Part shown: positions 42,391 through 49,486 of the stretch, piece by piece
Layout: the number at the start of each line of letters is the position of its first letter
Position numbering within the stretch: position 1 is the first letter of the stretch
Source: Planctomycetota bacterium
GTDB taxonomy: Bacteria; Planctomycetota; UBA1135; GCA-002686595
Direction: 5' to 3'
NCBI GenBank assembly: GCA_016714045.1
Contig: JADJNY010000002.1
Coordinates: forward strand, 62,001-126,000
Length of the DNA: 64,000 nucleotides
Notes under the pieces: generated by a model
Databases searched by the model: none
Seen by the model: the letters and a program-made list of their open reading frames with translations, nothing else
What the model was told of the DNA's origin: nothing
Program-made: the position numbers and the translations under genes

Positions 42391-44874
42391 TCAACGAGCG
42401 GTCTCGTCGTCCTCGGGCCACGGGCCGGGGCCGAGGAAGGCCGCGAGCTTCGCGTCGTTCGGGAAGGCCTTCAGGAGCTCCTCCACGAGCTCGCGACCGG
42501 CGGGCTCACCCTGGCGCACGAGCGCGATGGCGAGCTTGCGCTTCACGACCTGGTGCGTCGAGCGCAGCTCGTACGCACGCCGCCACGCCTGGATCGCGCC
42601 GGGGAGGTCGCGCCCGGCCTTGCGCGCGTCGCCGAGCAGGTGCCAGTAATCGAAGTCGTCGCGCCCGAGCACGCCGAGCGCTTCGAGGCGCTTCGCCGCC
42701 GCCGCGGGCTCGAGCGCCTCGAGGTCGGCGCGCGCGAGTGCCTTCTCGAGCGCGAGCCACGGCGCGTGCGCGTGCGCGACGGGCTCGAGGAAGCGCCGCA
42801 CGCGTTCGACGTCGCGCTTGCCCGTGAGCACGCGCGCGAGTCCGTCCCACACGCCGCGCACGAACGCGTCGGGCGCGTTCGCGAGCGCGTGTCGCTGCAG
42901 GGCTTCGAGCCCGGCGTCGGAGAGCTCGTACTGCTGCTCGGGCGTCTCGAAGGGCGAGCTCCGCACCTGAGCGCGCGTGAGCTCCTCGAGGCCCGCGAAG
43001 AGGTCCTCGTCCTTCGTCCCGCGCGCGGCGTCGCGTAGACGCGCGAGGAGCTCGGCCCGGTGGTGGAGCGCGCGCTCGCGGAAGCGATGGTGATCGGCGA
43101 GTGCGAGCTCCGCGAGCGGGAGCGGCCGTGATGCGCGCGCGCCGGACCGGACGAAGCGCGGGCGCTCCTGCTCGGGGCCTTGCGCGGAGCGTTCCGCGTT
43201 CACGACGCGCGCCACGGAAAGCGTGTCGATGCCGTCGGACGCGAGGAGCACCTCGTCGTCGAGCTCCGCGGCGGCGAGCGGCGCGGTCGCGGGCAACCAC
43301 GCGACGACGACGGTCGGGGACGGCGCGTCGATGGAGCGGTGCGCGGGCAGGTCGCCGTCGACGGCGGGCACGAGCACGAGGTCGTAGCGCCCCTCCGCGA
43401 TGCGGGCGCGAGCGTCCGCGGGCGTCAGGACCGCGCCGTCGGGCGACGTCATGTCCTTGAAGAGCACCTCCTCGACGCGCTGCATGCCGGAGTGCCACGC
43501 GGCCGTGCGATCGATCGTCGTCACGCCGAGCTGTCGCAGCACCGTCGCGCGGAACGGGTCGAGCTGGCCCACGAGCAGCGCGGAGAGCCCGCCCTTCGCT
43601 CGCCGCTCGCTCGCGACGCAGCCGATGGAGGCGCGCAGGCGCGCGAGCTCGCCCAGCGCGTCGTCGAGTCCGCTCGTCAGCGCGTGTCCGTCGAGCGTCG
43701 CGACGGGCGGCGTCTGTCCGCGGCTCTCGACGGTCACGAGGCCCTCGGGGAGGTCGAACGTGATCTGGAAGAGCCGCGGCGAGAGCGGGTTCGAGTCGTC
43801 CCACGGCGCACGCACGGGCAGTGCGAAGGTCTCGCGCGTCAGCGGCACGAGCGCGAGGCCGAACACGGCCGCGAGCGCGCCGTAGCGCGGCAGCTTGCGC
43901 GCGCCGGCCGCGCTCAACACCGCGAGCGCCGCGCCCGCGACGGCCGCGAACGATCCGATCTGCACGAGCTGCGCGGCCGCGAAGGCCTCGCGCAGCTCCG
44001 TCGCCGCGGGCGGAGCGCCGAGCACGGAGCGGACGAGCAAGAGCCCCTGGGCCGCGCCGAACAGGACCGCGGCGCCTTGGCGCGACGTGCGCAAGCCCGC
44101 GAACGCGGCGCCGGCGAGCAGCGCGGGCGCGCCGAGCAGCGCGGCGCCGACGAGCAGGTCGAAGGGCACGGTGCCGTGCTCCGAGAGCGAGAGCCCGAAG
44201 CCCTTCACGTAGCGTTCGAGCGTCGTGATCTGCGCGAACTCCGTCACCCCTCGCAGCGCGAATGCACCGACGACCGCGGCGCCCGCCAGGCCGAGCGGGG
44301 CGGTGAGGTTGCGCAACGGCGCGAGACGCGCGAGCCAGCCGAGGCCGAACGCGCCGAGCGTCGCGACGAGCAGGAACGCGAGCCCGAAGACGGTGTCGTC
44401 CTGCGCGAGCCCCGCGCCGAACGGCCGCACGTGGCGCGCGACGCCCTCGATCGCGAGCGCGGCGCCCGCGCCGGCGGCGAAGAGCCCGAGGAGCTCGCCG
44501 ACGAACGACGCGCGGTTGTCGTGCGCCGGCTCGGGCGGCTCGTCGAGCTTGCGTTCGTCGAGACAGACCGCGAGCACGAGCACGAGGCCGAGCACGACGG
44601 TCGCGGCCAGCGTCCACGGGCTCTCCGGCGCGATCCACGCGGCGAGCACGAGGCCGTGGAGCGCGTAGCCCGCGGCGACGGACGCGAGGAGCGCGGCTCC
44701 GGGCCGGCGCAGCGCGCACCCGAGCGCGATGCCGGCCAGCGCGAGCGCGAGCGCGCGGACGAGGAGCGTGCTCGAAGCGTTCGCGACCGGCAGCTCGAAC
44801 AGATCGAACCCCCGCGGTGCGCGGAGGACCGAGAGGAGCACGCCGACGACGAGGCCACGCAGCACGGTTCGCAT
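42391..44874 (-). CDS. Polytopic membrane protein with C-terminal TPR-like region
   Basis: An 827-residue protein. The first half has about ten to twelve hydrophobic segments in pairs (RGLVVGVLLSVLRAPRGFDL, LLVRALALALAGIALGCAL). The second half is soluble: a Rossmann-like part (LRQLGVTTIDRTAAWHSGMQ, GRYDLVLVPAVDGD) reminiscent of membrane-linked spermidine-synthase-like proteins, then helical repeats (DLPGAIQAWRRAYELRSTHQ). The methyltransferase-type glycine loop is not evident, so enzymatic activity is doubtful. I chose ATG 44874; the frame is open to 44907. A TACCGT hexamer lies 8 nt before the ATG and there is no Shine-Dalgarno sequence. The gene is divergent from mutY. Confidence 0.7.
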   Translation of the reverse strand: MRTVLRGLVVGVLLSVLRAPRGFDLFELPVANASSTLLVRALALALAGIALGCALRRPGAALLASVAAGYALHGLVLAAWIAPESPWTLAATVVLGLVLVLAVCLDERKLDEPPEPAHDNRASFVGELLGLFAAGAGAALAIEGVARHVRPFGAGLAQDDTVFGLAFLLVATLGAFGLGWLARLAPLRNLTAPLGLAGAAVVGAFALRGVTEFAQITTLERYVKGFGLSLSEHGTVPFDLLVGAALLGAPALLAGAAFAGLRTSRQGAAVLFGAAQGLLLVRSVLGAPPAATELREAFAAAQLVQIGSFAAVAGAALAVLSAAGARKLPRYGALAAVFGLALVPLTRETFALPVRAPWDDSNPLSPRLFQITFDLPEGLVTVESRGQTPPVATLDGHALTSGLDDALGELARLRASIGCVASERRAKGGLSALLVGQLDPFRATVLRQLGVTTIDRTAAWHSGMQRVEEVLFKDMTSPDGAVLTPADARARIAEGRYDLVLVPAVDGDLPAHRSIDAPSPTVVVAWLPATAPLAAAELDDEVLLASDGIDTLSVARVVNAERSAQGPEQERPRFVRSGARASRPLPLAELALADHHRFRERALHHRAELLARLRDAARGTKDEDLFAGLEELTRAQVRSSPFETPEQQYELSDAGLEALQRHALANAPDAFVRGVWDGLARVLTGKRDVERVRRFLEPVAHAHAPWLALEKALARADLEALEPAAAAKRLEALGVLGRDDFDYWHLLGDARKAGRDLPGAIQAWRRAYELRSTHQVVKRKLAIALVRQGEPAGRELVEELLKAFPNDAKLAAFLGPGPWPEDDETAR

Positions 44875-44882
44875 CGCGCGCG

Positions 44883-44888
44883 ACGGTA
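44883..44888 (-). promoter_or_regulatory. Candidate -10 box of the polytopic membrane protein gene (leaderless)
   Basis: TACCGT on the reverse strand ends 8 nt before the ATG at 44874. Confidence 0.35.
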
Positions 44889-44929
44889 GAGGATCGCGCG
44901 CCGCCATTCCAGGCTCGCGCGCTCCGCCG

Positions 44930-44935
44930 TATCCT
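44930..44935 (+). promoter_or_regulatory. Candidate -10 box of mutY (leaderless)
   Basis: TATCCT ends 7 nt before the GTG start of mutY, with no Shine-Dalgarno sequence between. Confidence 0.4.
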
Positions 44936-44942
44936 CCGCCGC

Positions 44943-46136
44943 GTGGCGAAACGCGCGCAGAAGGCCGGGAAGCGAGCGGTGGGGCCAGCGAAGTCCCGCA
45001 CGGGCCGTGCGCCGCGCCCCGGGAACTCGAAGAAGAGCGGCGGCGCGGCGACGTCGCCGGGCGAGGAGCTCGATCCCGCGCTCGCCGCGCGCCTCGTGCG
45101 CGATCTCGTCGTCTGGTTCGATCGCGAGCGCCGCGCGCTGCCGTGGCGCGCGGATCGCAATCCGTACCGCGTCTGGATCAGCGAGGCGATGCTCCAGCAG
45201 ACGCGGGTCGAGACCGTGATCCCGTACTACCTACGCTTCCTCGCGCGTTTTCCGACCGTCGAGGCGCTCGCCGCGGCCGAGGTCGAGGACGTGCTCGCGC
45301 TGTGGAGCGGCCTCGGCTACTACCGGCGCGCGCGCACGCTCCACGCGACGGCGCGCGAGCTCGTCGAGCTCCACGGCGGGCGCTTCCCGCGCGAGCGCGA
45401 GCGCGTGCTCGAGCTCTCCGGCATCGGGCCGTACACCGCGGGCGCCGTGCTGTCGATCGCGTACGGGCTCCCCGAGGCGCTCGTCGACGGCAACGTCGCG
45501 CGCGTGTTCGCGCGCCTCTTCGTGCTCGACGGCGATCCCGCGTCGAAGGAGTTCCAGGCGCGCACGTGGGAGCTCGCGCGTGCGCTCGTCGCGCACGCGA
45601 AGCGGCCCGGCGACTGGAACCAGGCGTTGATGGAGCTCGGCGCGCTCGTCTGCACGCCGCGCGAGCCCGCTTGCGAGCGCTGTCCCGTGCGCGACGCGTG
45701 CGGCGCGCTCGCGGCGCGGCGCGTGCACGAACTCCCGCGCGCGAAGGCGCGACCCGCGACGCTCGACGTGGCGCTCGTCGTGCTCGCGGCTCGATCCGGC
45801 GGCGCGCTCGTGCTCGAGCAGCGCCCCGACGGCGGGCGCATGGCGGGTCTGTGGCAGCTCCCGACGATCGAGCTCGGCGCGCGCGGGCACCTGGCGCCGC
45901 TCGACTGGCCCGATGGCGCGAGCGTCGTGCTCGCGGAACCGGTGGGGGAACTCGCGCACTCGATCACGCGGCACAGGATCCGCGCGACGGTGCGCCGCGG
46001 TGAGGTCCGCGGTCGCGCGCTCCCGCCCGCGTGGCGCCGCGTCGCGCGCGAGGAGCTCGCGGGCGTCGCGCTGACGGGTCTCACGAGGAAGGCGCTCGTC
46101 GCGCCCTTCTTCCGCGCGGTGTGGGAGCGCGGCTAG
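44943..46136 (+). CDS. mutY: A/G-specific adenine DNA glycosylase
   Basis: A 397-residue base-excision repair enzyme that removes adenine opposite 8-oxoguanine. A basic leader of about 45 residues precedes the glycosylase domain. This has the catalytic Glu in SEAMLQQTRVETV, the helix-hairpin-helix LSGIGPYTAGAV and the Asp in LVDGNVARV. The [4Fe-4S] loop is complete (C-x6-C-x2-C-x5-C: CTPREPACERCPVRDAC). The C-terminal NUDIX-like domain follows (LEQRPDGGRMAGLWQLPTIE). The start is GTG at 44943, as no ATG lies close to the conserved part. The gene ends on TAG, an undisputed use of TAG as stop. Confidence 0.93.
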   Translation: MAKRAQKAGKRAVGPAKSRTGRAPRPGNSKKSGGAATSPGEELDPALAARLVRDLVVWFDRERRALPWRADRNPYRVWISEAMLQQTRVETVIPYYLRFLARFPTVEALAAAEVEDVLALWSGLGYYRRARTLHATARELVELHGGRFPRERERVLELSGIGPYTAGAVLSIAYGLPEALVDGNVARVFARLFVLDGDPASKEFQARTWELARALVAHAKRPGDWNQALMELGALVCTPREPACERCPVRDACGALAARRVHELPRAKARPATLDVALVVLAARSGGALVLEQRPDGGRMAGLWQLPTIELGARGHLAPLDWPDGASVVLAEPVGELAHSITRHRIRATVRRGEVRGRALPPAWRRVAREELAGVALTGLTRKALVAPFFRAVWERG

Positions 46137-46455
46137 CGCCGCCCTCGACGTGCGCGCAGCGGCGCCGCGCGCGATGCACGCGAAGGTGGCGGACGCCGAC
46201 GCGTCGTCGGAGTGGGGCCGCGCGCGCTCCGTCCGCCCAGCGCGAAGGGCGCCGGCGGCCGCCGGCCGGTCGGAAAGCGTTTCCTTCGTCGCGCGGCGAG
46301 CGCTACAACGACCGCGGCGACCCGCCCCGACGAACGTGAATCGACGCACGCTTTCCCAGGAAACGGACCGTCCCGCGGGGCTCGCGGGCACGACGACGGC
46401 GCGCGGGGCCAAGGTCCCGGCCGCGAATGCCGATCGAGAACCGACGAGCTCCGCC
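46137..46455 (+). other. Intergenic region between mutY and the glycosyltransferase gene
   Basis: This 319-nt gap has no supported gene. It holds a GC-rich stretch with GGCGGCCGCCGGCC near 46256, the palindrome at 46272, and an in-frame GTG at 46336 that could extend the glycosyltransferase by 40 residues. The extension is Thr/Ala-rich and has no family match. Confidence 0.5.
46272..46284. promoter_or_regulatory. 13-bp palindrome GGAAA-GCG-TTTCC
   Basis: Exact reverse complement of the word at 23547-23559, located 171 nt before the glycosyltransferase ATG. Confidence 0.3.
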
Positions 46456-47379
46456 ATGACCGCTCCGCGCCCGTTCGAAGACGCTCCCCGGGAGCGCGTC
46501 ACGCTGCGCGGCGTCACGTTCGTGATCCCGGCCTTCAACGAAGAGGGTGGGATCGCGGGCGTGCTCGAGCGGCTCAGCGCGCTCGAGCTCGACGTTCCGC
46601 TCGAGTTCCTCGTCGTCGACGACGGCTCGACGGACGGGACGGCGCGCGTGCTCGGCGAGCTGCGCGCGCGTTTCGAGAACCTGCGCGTGATTCGACACCA
46701 CGCGAACCGCGGGTACGGCGCGGCGCTCAAGACGGGCTTCGCGAGCGCTCAGCACGAGATCGTCGTGATCACGGACGCGGACGGCACGTACCCCGAGGAG
46801 AAGATCGTGGAGCTCCTCGCGTGCATCGACGACGGCGCGGAGATGGCCGTTGGCGCGCGCACGGGCGCCGAGGTCAACGTGCCGCTCGTGCGGCGGCCCG
46901 CGAAGTGGTGTCTGCGCATGCTCGCGAGCTACCTCGCCGGCACGCGCATCCCCGACCTGAACAGCGGGCTGCGCGCGATGCGGCGCGAGCTCGTCCAGCG
47001 CTACCGGCCGATCATCCCGAACGGGTTCAGCTTCACGACGACGATCACGCTCGCGTCGCTGACGAACGACCACCGCGTCGACTGGGTCAGCATCGATTAC
47101 AAGAAGCGCTCGGGCTCGTCGAAGATCCGACCGATCCGCGACACGCTGGGCTTCACCGCGCTGATCGTGCGCACGGTGATGTACTTCAACCCGCTCAAGG
47201 TCTTCTACCCGGTGGCGTGCGTGGTGCTGCTCGGGTTGCTCGGGTCGCTCTACTACGACATCGCGCTCCTGCCCGAGCCGAACCTGAGCGACAAGACGGT
47301 GCTCCTGTTCGTGGCGTTGGTGCAGGTGCTCACGGTCGGTTTGCTGGCTGACTTGATCGAGAAGCGCTCCAGGCTGTGA
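46456..47379 (+). CDS. Family 2 glycosyltransferase (polyprenyl-phosphate type)
   Basis: A 307-residue membrane-associated glycosyltransferase of the DPM1/DpsM-like type. It has VTFVIPAFNEEGGIAGVLER, the nucleotide-sugar DDGSTDGT, the DxD-type metal site ITDADGTYPEEKI, and RIPDLNSGLRAMRRELV. Two C-terminal hydrophobic segments (YPVACVVLLGLLGSLYY and LLFVALVQVLTVGLLADLI) anchor it. It likely moves a sugar from a nucleotide donor to a lipid carrier. It could supply the TMTC-like protein at 37246, but they are not linked in an operon. Confidence 0.88.
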   Translation: MTAPRPFEDAPRERVTLRGVTFVIPAFNEEGGIAGVLERLSALELDVPLEFLVVDDGSTDGTARVLGELRARFENLRVIRHHANRGYGAALKTGFASAQHEIVVITDADGTYPEEKIVELLACIDDGAEMAVGARTGAEVNVPLVRRPAKWCLRMLASYLAGTRIPDLNSGLRAMRRELVQRYRPIIPNGFSFTTTITLASLTNDHRVDWVSIDYKKRSGSSKIRPIRDTLGFTALIVRTVMYFNPLKVFYPVACVVLLGLLGSLYYDIALLPEPNLSDKTVLLFVALVQVLTVGLLADLIEKRSRL

Positions 47380-47432
47380 CGAGCGGCGCGGACGCGCCGA
47401 GCCGGGCCTATCGAGCCCCGTGGTCCGGCGCG

Positions 47433-47438
47433 TATACT
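47433..47438 (+). promoter_or_regulatory. Candidate -10 box of the pduS-like gene
   Basis: TATACT, the closest match to the classical TATAAT in this group, ends 17 nt before the ATG at 47456. Confidence 0.4.
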
Positions 47439-47455
47439 CCCGCGCCCTCGACACC

Positions 47456-48775
47456 ATGGCACCCACCAGCACCTCCCTGGGCGAACGCGTCCGACAGAAC
47501 GGCGTCGTCGGCGCCGGCGGCGCCGGCTTCCCGCTCTACAAGAAGCTCGAGCGCCCCGTCGACACGGTCATCCTGAACGCGGCCGAGTGCGAGCCGCTCC
47601 TGCACAAGGACAAGGAGATCCTCAAGCACTACAAGGGCGAGGTCCTCGCCGGCATGCGCGAGGTCATGCGCGAGGTGCGCGCGACGCGCGGCCTGATCGG
47701 GATCAAGGACAAGTACGTCGACCTGATCCGCGAGCTCACCGCGGCCGCGGCGCCGATGGGGATCGAGGTTCACACGCTCGGCGACTACTACCCCGCGGGC
47801 GACGAGTTCATCACCGTCTTCGAGACGACCGGCCGCGTGATCCCGCCGGGCGGACTGCCGGGTGACGTCGGGTGTCTCGTCAACAACGTCGAGACGATGC
47901 TCAACGTCGCGTTCGACCAGCCGGTCACGCATAAATACTTCACGATTGGCGGCGGCGTCGAGAACCCCGTCACCGTCCGCGCGCCGATCGGCGCGACCTA
48001 CTTCGACGTGCTGCGCGCGGCGGGCGCGGAGCCCACGCGCATCGCGCACGTCCTCGTCGGCGGCGTGATGATGGGCCGATTGATGTCGACCTTCGACGAG
48101 GTCGTCACGCGCACCACCGGCGCGCTCCTCTGCTTCCCGCACGGGCATCGCCTGCCCGAGCGCTACGCGACGCAGGCCCCGCAGCGCGACCGCATCGGGC
48201 GCTCCGCGTGCGACCAGTGCAGCTTCTGCACGGAGCTCTGCCCGCGCTACCTGATCGGCCACCCGGTCGAGCCGCACCTCGCGATGCGCGGGCTCGGCTT
48301 CAACATGGTGGGCGAGTCGATGATCCTCGGCAGCCAGTTCTGCTGCGAGTGCAACCTGTGCTCGCTCTATGCGTGCCCCGAGGACCTGTTCCCGAAGGAC
48401 GCGTGCGCGGACAACAAGAAGATGATGCGCGCGAAGGGCCTGCAGCACCCCGCGACGGGGAAGCGCGACGTCAAGCCGCACAGCATGCAGGAGTACCGCC
48501 ATGTCCCGCTGTCGAGCCTGATCAAGAAGCTCGGCTTGATGGACTTCCGAAACGTCGGGCCGCTCGTCGAGATCGACTGGCAGCTCGAGCGCGTGCGCAT
48601 CCCGGTGAAGCAGCACGTCGGTGCTCCCGCGGTCGCGTGCGTGCGTGTCGGTGAGCGCGTGAAGGAAGGTCAGACGATCGCGACGGCGCCCGAGGGGCTC
48701 GGTGTCGCGGTGCACGCGTCGATGGACGGGATCGTGGACAGTGTCGGCGACGAGATCGTGATCCGGAGGAAATGA
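47456..48775 (+). CDS. pduS: PduS-like iron-sulfur flavoprotein (RnfC/Nqo1 type)
   Basis: A 439-residue electron-transfer protein. The nucleotide/flavin-binding start GVVGAGGAGFPLYKKL is followed by LNAAECEPLLHKDKEIL, an SLBB-like region, then two ferredoxin-type clusters: CDQCSFCTELCPRYL (C-x2-C-x2-C-x3-C) and CCECNLCSLYACPEDLF. A barrel-sandwich domain closes the protein (VGERVKEGQTIATAPEG). In 1,2-propanediol microcompartments PduS reduces cobalamin for the diol dehydratase system. Here the only companion is the PduT-like shell protein immediately downstream, overlapping by one base. No other pdu, eut or planctomycete BMC gene is in the window. Confidence 0.9.
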   Translation: MAPTSTSLGERVRQNGVVGAGGAGFPLYKKLERPVDTVILNAAECEPLLHKDKEILKHYKGEVLAGMREVMREVRATRGLIGIKDKYVDLIRELTAAAAPMGIEVHTLGDYYPAGDEFITVFETTGRVIPPGGLPGDVGCLVNNVETMLNVAFDQPVTHKYFTIGGGVENPVTVRAPIGATYFDVLRAAGAEPTRIAHVLVGGVMMGRLMSTFDEVVTRTTGALLCFPHGHRLPERYATQAPQRDRIGRSACDQCSFCTELCPRYLIGHPVEPHLAMRGLGFNMVGESMILGSQFCCECNLCSLYACPEDLFPKDACADNKKMMRAKGLQHPATGKRDVKPHSMQEYRHVPLSSLIKKLGLMDFRNVGPLVEIDWQLERVRIPVKQHVGAPAVACVRVGERVKEGQTIATAPEGLGVAVHASMDGIVDSVGDEIVIRRK

Positions 48776-49338
48776 TGGTTTCGAAGATGGAAGCGCTCGG
48801 GATGCTCGAGCTCTCGTCGATCGCGGTCGCGTACCAGGTCCAGGACACGATGCTCAAGGCGGCGGACGTGCAGCTGCTCGTCGCGCGCACGATCTGCTCG
48901 GGCAAATACATCGTGATGGTCGGCGGCGACGTCGCTGCGATCGAGTCGAGCGTGCGCGAAGGGAAACGCGTGTCGCGCGAGGCGCTGATTGACGAGCTCG
49001 TGATCCCGAACATCGATTCGCGCGTGTTCCCCGCGATCAGCGGCGGCGTGTCGCTCGACGAGAAGGACCGGGACGCGCTCGGGATCCTCGAGGCGTTCTC
49101 GGTGACGTCGATCATCGAAGGCGCCGACGCGGCGGTGAAGGCCGCGCGCGTGAAGCTCTTCCGCATCCACGTCGCGATGGCGATCGGCGGGAAGGGGTTC
49201 TTGATGCTGACGGGCGCCGTCGACGAGGTCGAAGCGGCGATTCAGGCCGGCGCGAAGGAGATCGCGAAGCGCGGGTTGCTGGTGAGCAAGGTCGTGATCC
49301 CGCGGCCGGAAGAGCGGCTGTATCACGAGACGATCTGA
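48775..49338 (+). CDS. pduT: PduT-like tandem-BMC shell protein
   Basis: A 187-residue protein made of two bacterial-microcompartment domains: ALGMLELSSIAVAYQVQDTM, TICSGKYIVMVGGDVAA, LVIPNIDSRVFPAISG, then ALGILEAFSVTSIIEGADAA and HVAMAIGGKGFLMLTG, ending VVIPRPEERLY. This order matches PduT, a trimeric shell protein that holds a [4Fe-4S] cluster at its centre. The second-domain cysteine that carries the cluster in PduT (in WSVAACIC as I recall it) is replaced here by FSVTSIIE, so the cluster may be absent. GGAGGA lies 4 nt before this ATG; the ATG at 48772 would be too close to it. Confidence 0.88.
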   Translation: MVSKMEALGMLELSSIAVAYQVQDTMLKAADVQLLVARTICSGKYIVMVGGDVAAIESSVREGKRVSREALIDELVIPNIDSRVFPAISGGVSLDEKDRDALGILEAFSVTSIIEGADAAVKAARVKLFRIHVAMAIGGKGFLMLTGAVDEVEAAIQAGAKEIAKRGLLVSKVVIPRPEERLYHETI

Positions 49339-49401
49339 GCGCGAGCGCCCGCTCCGCCGCGCGCCGCTTCGGTTGCGAGATCCATTCGCGCATCGCGTCA
49401 T

Positions 49402-49486
49402 CGCGCGCTACTTCGGCTTCGCGATCAACTCGACCCTCGCCCCACCGCGCGCTACTTCGGCTTCGCGATCAGCTCGACCATCGCCT
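49402..49486. repeat. Direct duplication of about 41 bp, period 44, at a gene end
   Basis: 49402-49442 and 49446-49486 match at all but two or three positions. The second copy is the 3' end of the gene at 49452 (coding for VELIAKPK and stop on the reverse strand); the first lies just beyond its stop. It is a small local tandem duplication. Confidence 0.75.

Noticed and set aside
46336..46455. Extended N-terminus of the glycosyltransferase from GTG 46336
   Set aside because: The extra 40 residues are low-complexity and lie before the normal family start; ATG 46456 gives a standard N-terminus.
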